Source of the DNA: G965205525 sp965205525
GTDB lineage: Bacteria > Pseudomonadota > Gammaproteobacteria > JABABF01
Length of the DNA stretch: 64,000 nt
NCBI GenBank assembly: GCA_965205525.1
Contig: OZ242171.1
Coordinates: 620,001 to 684,000 of the forward strand
Reading direction: 5' to 3'
The notes under the pieces were generated by a model that searched no databases, had not been told where the DNA came from, and saw only the letters and a program-made list of their open reading frames with translations. Made by a program: the position numbers and the translations under genes. This document shows, in pieces, positions 59,105-64,000 of this stretch (its first letter is position 1; every line of letters begins with the position of its first letter).

Positions 59105-61048
59105 CTATTCGTACAGGCCGGGCAGGGCGGAACCCTTCTGCCGGCTGTTTTCAGCCGTCGTATTCCGGCGCAGTTTCTCCAAGGCAGCCAGCAGGCTGGT
59201 GCCATCCCAGTAGGAATCCTCGCTGTCGCCGTACAGGGCGCGGTCTAGTTTTTCCAGTGCCCGACGCAGCTCTGCGCCGCCCAGCCCGGCCAGCTCTGTC
59301 AAGTTGCGCGGTGTGTTTTCAGGCCATTGCCGCTGCACCCATTTCAGGAGCGCGGTCCGGGCCGTCGCCGCATCCCTGGCTTGGCAGGCGCTCTCCAGCT
59401 CTCGGTAGGCCTGCCGCTGTGCCAGGCGGCGCAGCTGCAATCTCTCCCGACCCGTCGTTTCCTGCTGCCGTCTTCTGCTCCATTCCCGCCACCACAGAAA
59501 TGTGAAGGCCAGCCAGGCGCCGCCGAGGCCGAGGCTGGCAATGATCCAGGGCAGGGCGGAGAAGGCGGTTTCGGCAGCTTCCGGGGCGGGTGACAGGTTA
59601 ATGTCCTCCGTGTTGACCTGGCCGGCAGCGGCGGTGAGGTTGCTGCTTTCAACCTGTATATCCGATACGATGTCCTCGCCAGCCACCACCTGCAGTGTGC
59701 GAGGCGGCAGGCGGGCCACCTCGGGGCTGTTTTTCTCTGTGTTCCACCAGTGCAGTTCCACTGCTGGCAGTTCCACCGGTGCTGCCCGGGTAGGTATCAG
59801 CACCGTCTTTTCCCGGCGTATTCCTTTCACCGTTCTGCTGTGTTTTTTTGTCTCCAAGTGAGCTTTCTCCGGATAAATTTTGACACCGGCGATCTTCCCC
59901 GGGGCCAGGGACGGCAGCTGCTCGGCGATGAGCCCCTCGGCGATGATCTTCAGGGTGCGATTTACCGGCTGTCCGACATTCATGGGGTTGTCGGGGTCCG
60001 CACTCCACTTTTCTTGGATCTTGACTGAGCGGGCGGGGAGCCAGACTCGCCCCGGCGCGGCGGCCGGACGGGGCAGCACCTGCACTTGGATTGCTGCACT
60101 GCGCTTTCTCATCCGCTGTCCGCTGCGCCTGTCAATGGCGTTCAGCTCCGCTGGCGGAATCCGCAGCCGCCCGCTTTTCTGGGGAAAAATTGCATAAACC
60201 CATTCGTGCACGGTGTAGTTGCGACCACTCACTGCTTGCTGGTACTGCCTGTTGCTGAGCTCGTGCACTGGGATCTTGTTGCGGAATTCCAAGGGCTTTA
60301 CTTGTCCCTGGATGGTGATCGCGGAAAATACCCTCTGGGTATAGAGAACCTGCGACTGCACCAGCACCTGCTTGCGGTCTATTTTGCTTTCCACGAAAAC
60401 AAGCGGCCGGGGCTTCGGCTGGGGGGCAGGTGGTGATTTCGGTGCCTGTGCCTTGGCCGGCTGTTTTCTGGCTTGCTGCTGCGCCTTGGCCGGCGCTTGG
60501 GCCGGCTTCTTCCCGGCTTGCTGCTGCGCCTTGGCCGGCGCTTGGGTCGGCTGCTTCCCGGCTTGCTGCTGTGCCTTGGCCGGCGCTTGGGCCGGCTGCT
60601 TCCCGGCTTGCTGCTGTGCTTTGGCCGGCGCTTGGGTCGGCTGCTTCTTAGGCTTTGCCACAGCCGGAGCAGACGCATTCTGTCCCACGGCAATTGCGAT
60701 TGCCGCTGTCTCACTGTCCCCGAAGCGGATGGCGGGGATGCTGAGAGTTCCTTCTCGCTTGGGCAGCAGCGTGTACTGCCAGATGCTGGAGGTTTCGGCG
60801 ATACCGTTGGCAAAGACCAGCTGCTGCCTGGTGTTCTGCCCCAGGATTTCAAAGTCCTTTTCCAATGCGCCAAGGCTCGGCTTGCCCCCCGGCAGGGATG
60901 GCCCGCTGGCCCGCACCGTGAGAATCAGGCTTTCCCCTTCCCCCACTGCATTGCGGTCCACCTCTGCCTGCAGCACTGGCGCGGCCGCTGCCGGGCCTGG
61001 GAGCAGGGCAGTGAATAGCAGAATGCAGAACAGGACAGTCTTCACCAT
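59105..61048 (-). CDS. batD: BatD-like aerotolerance protein with a 15-residue tandem repeat
   Basis: A 647-residue protein with signal peptide (residues 1-22, cleavage after AAAA), a beta-rich N-terminal domain (PVLQAEVDRNAVGEGESLIL), then four consecutive copies of a 15-residue repeat rich in Lys, Gln, Pro and Ala (residues 135-194), a second beta-rich domain and one membrane helix (about 520-540) followed by a cytoplasmic tail. BatD is the third member of the Bat operon, and is implicated with BatA/B in oxygen stress and envelope integrity. It overlaps the 3' end of the batB/C gene by seven bases. Confidence 0.86.
   Translation of the reverse strand: MVKTVLFCILLFTALLPGPAAAAPVLQAEVDRNAVGEGESLILTVRASGPSLPGGKPSLGALEKDFEILGQNTRQQLVFANGIAETSSIWQYTLLPKREGTLSIPAIRFGDSETAAIAIAVGQNASAPAVAKPKKQPTQAPAKAQQQAGKQPAQAPAKAQQQAGKQPTQAPAKAQQQAGKKPAQAPAKAQQQARKQPAKAQAPKSPPAPQPKPRPLVFVESKIDRKQVLVQSQVLYTQRVFSAITIQGQVKPLEFRNKIPVHELSNRQYQQAVSGRNYTVHEWVYAIFPQKSGRLRIPPAELNAIDRRSGQRMRKRSAAIQVQVLPRPAAAPGRVWLPARSVKIQEKWSADPDNPMNVGQPVNRTLKIIAEGLIAEQLPSLAPGKIAGVKIYPEKAHLETKKHSRTVKGIRREKTVLIPTRAAPVELPAVELHWWNTEKNSPEVARLPPRTLQVVAGEDIVSDIQVESSNLTAAAGQVNTEDINLSPAPEAAETAFSALPWIIASLGLGGAWLAFTFLWWREWSRRRQQETTGRERLQLRRLAQRQAYRELESACQARDAATARTALLKWVQRQWPENTPRNLTELAGLGGAELRRALEKLDRALYGDSEDSYWDGTSLLAALEKLRRNTTAENSRQKGSALPGLYE
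60467..60646. repeat. 45-bp tandem repeat within batD (4 copies)
   Basis: Four 45-base units, each encoding KQPTQAPAKAQQQAG or a close variant, span residues 135-194 of BatD. The nucleotide copies are nearly identical, so unequal recombination could change copy number. The encoded segment is a flexible Pro/Ala/Gln/Lys linker between the two extracytoplasmic domains. Confidence 0.9.
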
Positions 61049-62976
61049 TGGGCTTCCTGGCGGTTTTCCCGGGATTCCCCGCGCTGGCGGCGGCGGATAT
61101 GCTGGTACTTGAGCTTGTTGCGCAGCAGGCGGGCAGGGTCATCGTACACCTGTCGCAGCCATACATCCTTGGCTTGGCTGTCTTCACCCTGGGGCGGTTC
61201 ATTCTGGGCCAGCTCATCGGCTTTCGCTTCTTCTGAAGCGTCGCTGCCGTCTTCCCCGGAGCTGCCGATGGACTCTTCGCCTTCTTCTCCCTGCTCATTT
61301 TTTGCCCCCTGCTCTTCCTTCTCTTCTTTTTCTCCGGCAGCCGCCTGCTCTTTCTTCCCCTCTTTTTCTCCGGCAGCCGTCTGCTTTTCCTCGGCGCTCG
61401 TTTCCTGCGCCTGCTCCTCGCGAGCGACCTTCTGCAGGTATTCCTCCGCCGCCTCCTCGGAGCTCTCCTGCCCCTCCTGTCCCGCCTGCTGCTCGCCCTC
61501 TTCACCGGCATCGCTCTGCTCTCCTTCGCCAGCGGATTGCTGCTGTCCGGCAGAGGCGCTTTCTGTGCCCTCCTGCCCCTCTTCGCCGGAGGATTGCCCC
61601 TGGGGGCTGCCCTCCTGTTTGAGCCGCTCAATTAGGCTCTTGACGATCTCGCGGTTGAATTCTGCATCCTCCATGTCCGGGTCCATGTCCAGCGCGGCAT
61701 TATATGCCTTGAGGGCTGCGCTCAGGCGCCCCGCCCGGGCCAGGGCGTTGCCCCGGTTATAGTCGGTGCGTGCATCTCTGCCGCCGGGCCAGGCCAAGAG
61801 CGCCTCTTCGTAGTCGCCGGCTTCGTACAGGGCGGCGCCCCGCCAATCCGAGTCCTCAAACAGGATGGCTGCCTTCTCCACCTCTCCCTCTTCCAGGGCG
61901 ACCGCTGCCTGCTGGTCTGCCCGGTACCACAGGTCGCTCCACTCCAAGGCTTGCGCTTGCCCGGCGGCACCGAGAAAGGGCAGGAGAGCTATTGTCAAAA
62001 GCCAGCCCCGCCGAAAGCTGAGCAGGGCCAGCGGCAGCAGGGCCAGCACCAGCCAGGGGCCCTCCTCCCGCCACAGGTCCGAAGCGCGCTCCGCTTCCTC
62101 CACCAGGACTTGGGCGGCGGGCAGCTCTGCCAGCAGGTCCCGGATATCGCTATCATCCAAATGCAGATTGCGGTAGCGGCCGCCGACGACCTGCGCCAGC
62201 TCCTCCAGAGGGCCAGTGTCTAAGCGGGCGATTACCGGCTGCCCGCCCCGTTGCAGGAAATTGCCTCCCGGCAGGGGAATCGGGGCACCGGCCGGAGTGC
62301 CTATGCCAAGGATGGAGATATCCAGCCGGTAGGCCCGGGCCAGCTCCGCCAGCGCTGCTATCTTCCCCCGTGCAATTCCGTCTGTGACCAGCAGCACCTG
62401 CCCGCCTTCAAAGCCGCTTCTTTTCAGCAGCCCTGCCGCTTCCTCCAGGCCTGCTTGGAGATTGCTGCCCTGGCTTGGCATGATGGCCGGCGCCAGAGAG
62501 CTCACCAGGCTCTGGAGGGTGCCCGCATCATCGGTCATGGGTGCGATGGTAAAGGCATCACCTGCATAGGCCACCAGTCCGGTCAGCCCCTCCCTGCGCT
62601 CTGAGAGCACGTCCTGCAGCTTGTTGCGGGCCCGCACCAGCCGGGAGGGGACAATATCTCTTGCGTACATGGACTGGCTCAGGTCCAGCACCAGCACCAG
62701 GGCATCCTGCTTTTGCAGCACTGGCTGGGGCAGCTGCTGCCAGGCGGGTCCCGCCAGGGCCAGGATTGCCAGCAGCCAGCCGACGGGGGGCAGCAGCAGG
62801 GGCAGTCGGTTCACGCCGCGCCGCTCCAGCAGGTGCTCTCGCACACTGGGGTCCAGCACTTCGTGCCACTCCACGGCGGCGGTGCGCTGACGCCATCCGA
62901 GGGCTGCCAGCAGCGAGGCGGGCAGCAGGGCGAGCAGCCACAGCGGACGAGTGAAGTGCAGGAGCCCGATCTCCAA
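61042..62976 (-). CDS. batB: BatB/BatC-like fusion: VWA domain plus TPR and acidic low-complexity tail
   Basis: A 644-residue protein. The N-terminal part has two membrane helices (9-25 and 58-75), then a von Willebrand A domain with the MIDAS motif DLSQS (residues 97-101), a third helix near 305-325, a TPR-like part (YNRGNALARAGRLSAALKAYN) and a Glu/Gln/Gly-rich low-complexity region of about 150 residues before the conserved C-terminus VWLRQVYDDPARLL. This is BatB and BatC fused. The start is TTG 62976 with GAGAGG five bases upstream. It lies nine bases after batA. Confidence 0.86.
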   Translation of the reverse strand: MEIGLLHFTRPLWLLALLPASLLAALGWRQRTAAVEWHEVLDPSVREHLLERRGVNRLPLLLPPVGWLLAILALAGPAWQQLPQPVLQKQDALVLVLDLSQSMYARDIVPSRLVRARNKLQDVLSERREGLTGLVAYAGDAFTIAPMTDDAGTLQSLVSSLAPAIMPSQGSNLQAGLEEAAGLLKRSGFEGGQVLLVTDGIARGKIAALAELARAYRLDISILGIGTPAGAPIPLPGGNFLQRGGQPVIARLDTGPLEELAQVVGGRYRNLHLDDSDIRDLLAELPAAQVLVEEAERASDLWREEGPWLVLALLPLALLSFRRGWLLTIALLPFLGAAGQAQALEWSDLWYRADQQAAVALEEGEVEKAAILFEDSDWRGAALYEAGDYEEALLAWPGGRDARTDYNRGNALARAGRLSAALKAYNAALDMDPDMEDAEFNREIVKSLIERLKQEGSPQGQSSGEEGQEGTESASAGQQQSAGEGEQSDAGEEGEQQAGQEGQESSEEAAEEYLQKVAREEQAQETSAEEKQTAAGEKEGKKEQAAAGEKEEKEEQGAKNEQGEEGEESIGSSGEDGSDASEEAKADELAQNEPPQGEDSQAKDVWLRQVYDDPARLLRNKLKYQHIRRRQRGESRENRQEAQW

Positions 62977-62985
62977 TGCAGCCTC

Positions 62986-63969
62986 TCAGGCGATCTGCCG
63001 CTGTCCGGGAGCGGGCCGGCACAGCCAGGCGGCGAAGAGAAGGCTGAGCCCCAGCGCTGCGCCTAAGGGCAGGTGAAACAGGCTGCGGCGGGGGCGGAAG
63101 ACCTCGTCCTCCTGCGCCGTCGGCTCCAGGGTGTCCAGCTCCCGATAGATGTTTTCAAGCTCCCGCGGATTGCGGGCGCGAAAGTACTTTCCATCAGCGG
63201 TATCCGCTATCAGCCGCAGCGTTTTTTCGTCTAATTCCGTGTTGCGTATCGTGCGCCGGAATAGGCTGCCTACGGTGATCTGCTCAGCCCCAATGCCCAC
63301 CGTGTAAATGCGCACGCCTTCCCCCGCTGCCAGCTCCGCTGCCTGCAGGGGCTCAAATGTGCCCGTGGTGTTGGCGCCGTCGGTCAGCAGAATCAGCACC
63401 CGGCTGCTGACAGGCCGCTCCCGCAGGTGCTTTGCGGCCAGTGCGATGGCATCGCCGATGGCAGTGAGGGGACCGGCAATGCCCAGGCGCGCCTCGTCCA
63501 GCAGGGTGCCTACCGTCTCCAAGTCAAAGCTTAGGGGCACTTGCAGATAGGGCTGGCTGCCGAACAGGATCAGCCCCATGCGGTCTCCCTGCCGGCGCTC
63601 AATGAAGCCTCCCACCACGTCCTTGACCGCATCTACCCGCATCACCTGCCGACCCTGCACCCGCATGTCCCGGGCCTCCATACTCTTGGAGATGTCCACC
63701 GCCAGCATCAGATCCCGTCCCTCGGTGGGGAGACTGATCGGGGCTCCGACCCACACGGGCCGGGCGGCGCTGAGAAGTAGCAGCGACCAGGCGAGCCACA
63801 GCAGTATCTGCCGGAAGGGGCGGCGGCCGACCTGCTCCCGGCCGCCCCCTGGGAGGGACTGCAAGTCTCCAAAGAAGGGCACATGCAGGGCTGCCTGCCG
63901 GGCGGCGGCCGGCAGCAGCATGACGATAAACGGCAGGGGCAGCAGCAGCAGCAGCAGCGGCCATTCCAA
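62986..63969 (-). CDS. batA: BatA-like von Willebrand factor A domain membrane protein
   Basis: A 327-residue protein with an N-terminal membrane helix (Leu-rich, encoded partly by a CTG run), a second helix near 55-70, a VWA domain with the MIDAS motif DISKS (near residue 93), and a C-terminal helix (305-318). It is the first gene of the Bat operon seen here; a MoxR ATPase and DUF58 gene are normally upstream, which would lie beyond the right edge of this window. The start might be a little upstream (TTG 63975). Confidence 0.88.
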   Translation of the reverse strand: MEWPLLLLLLPLPFIVMLLPAAARQAALHVPFFGDLQSLPGGGREQVGRRPFRQILLWLAWSLLLLSAARPVWVGAPISLPTEGRDLMLAVDISKSMEARDMRVQGRQVMRVDAVKDVVGGFIERRQGDRMGLILFGSQPYLQVPLSFDLETVGTLLDEARLGIAGPLTAIGDAIALAAKHLRERPVSSRVLILLTDGANTTGTFEPLQAAELAAGEGVRIYTVGIGAEQITVGSLFRRTIRNTELDEKTLRLIADTADGKYFRARNPRELENIYRELDTLEPTAQEDEVFRPRRSLFHLPLGAALGLSLLFAAWLCRPAPGQRQIA

Positions 63970-64000
63970 GGTGAGGGCGCTGCCGGCGGGTTCCCCCTGC

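Noticed and set aside
63943..63959. CTG/CAG trinucleotide run in the batA start
   Set aside because: It encodes the Leu-rich core of the N-terminal membrane helix; too short to suggest phase variation by itself.

Overview
The window is high-GC (roughly 60 percent or more, by eye) bacterial chromosome from a gammaproteobacterium. Evidence for this is the single-chain PurL, fused bifunctional MnmC, QmcA with an NfeD partner, the nadK - rhomboid - DUF2797 - pepN order, a lysine/arginine-rich histone H1-like protein and CCA-encoding tRNA genes. GTG and TTG starts and 4-base start/stop overlaps are common. I see no transposase, integrase, CRISPR array, rRNA or transcription-regulator gene.

Region 1 (1-7.7 kb) holds the 3' part of purL, a class I glutamine amidotransferase, an epoxide hydrolase-like protein, a glutathione peroxidase, and an overlapping trio: an exported flavoprotein resembling 3-ketosteroid dehydrogenases, a c-type cytochrome and a BtuF-like binding protein.

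Region 2 (7.7-30.8 kb) is a catabolic island. It carries the steroid C/D-ring (HIP) module known best from mycobacteria: ipdA, ipdB, ipdC, an acyl-CoA dehydrogenase pair, thiolase fadA6, a short-chain dehydrogenase, a second acyl-CoA dehydrogenase pair and ipdF. A KshA-type Rieske oxygenase, two carboxymuconolactone-decarboxylase-like proteins, two luciferase-like (possibly F420-dependent) oxidoreductases, an aldehyde dehydrogenase and an ACAD10/11-like kinase plus dehydrogenase pair follow. Two tandem paralogous membrane proteins, a DUF429 protein and tRNA-Ala(CGC) are interspersed. Together these suggest growth on steroids or related polycyclic isoprenoids. The ring-A/B lyase genes, KshB, HIP-CoA ligase and regulators are not in the window.

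Region 3 (30.9-41.3 kb) holds a histone H1-like gene, mobA, tsaB, uppP and trpS, then a five-gene run that I regard as the most unusual locus. It encodes a MotA/TolQ/ExbB-type channel, two single-span partners, a protein with tandem SUMF1/FGE-like domains lacking the catalytic cysteines, and an N6-adenine-type DNA methyltransferase. The layout recalls proton-driven motors (ExbBD, MotAB, ZorAB, GldKLM).

Region 4 (41.3-64 kb) is mostly housekeeping: tRNA-Leu(CAA), queA, tgt, a NIF3-like small protein, a Nudix CoA pyrophosphatase, a PreP-like M16 protease, mnmC, an acyl-CoA ligase, aroD, tRNA-Val(TAC), tRNA-Asp(GTC), nadK, rhomboid protease, DUF2797 protein, pepN, an NfeD/QmcA pair, and a Bat (aerotolerance-type) operon batA-batB/C-batD on the minus strand.
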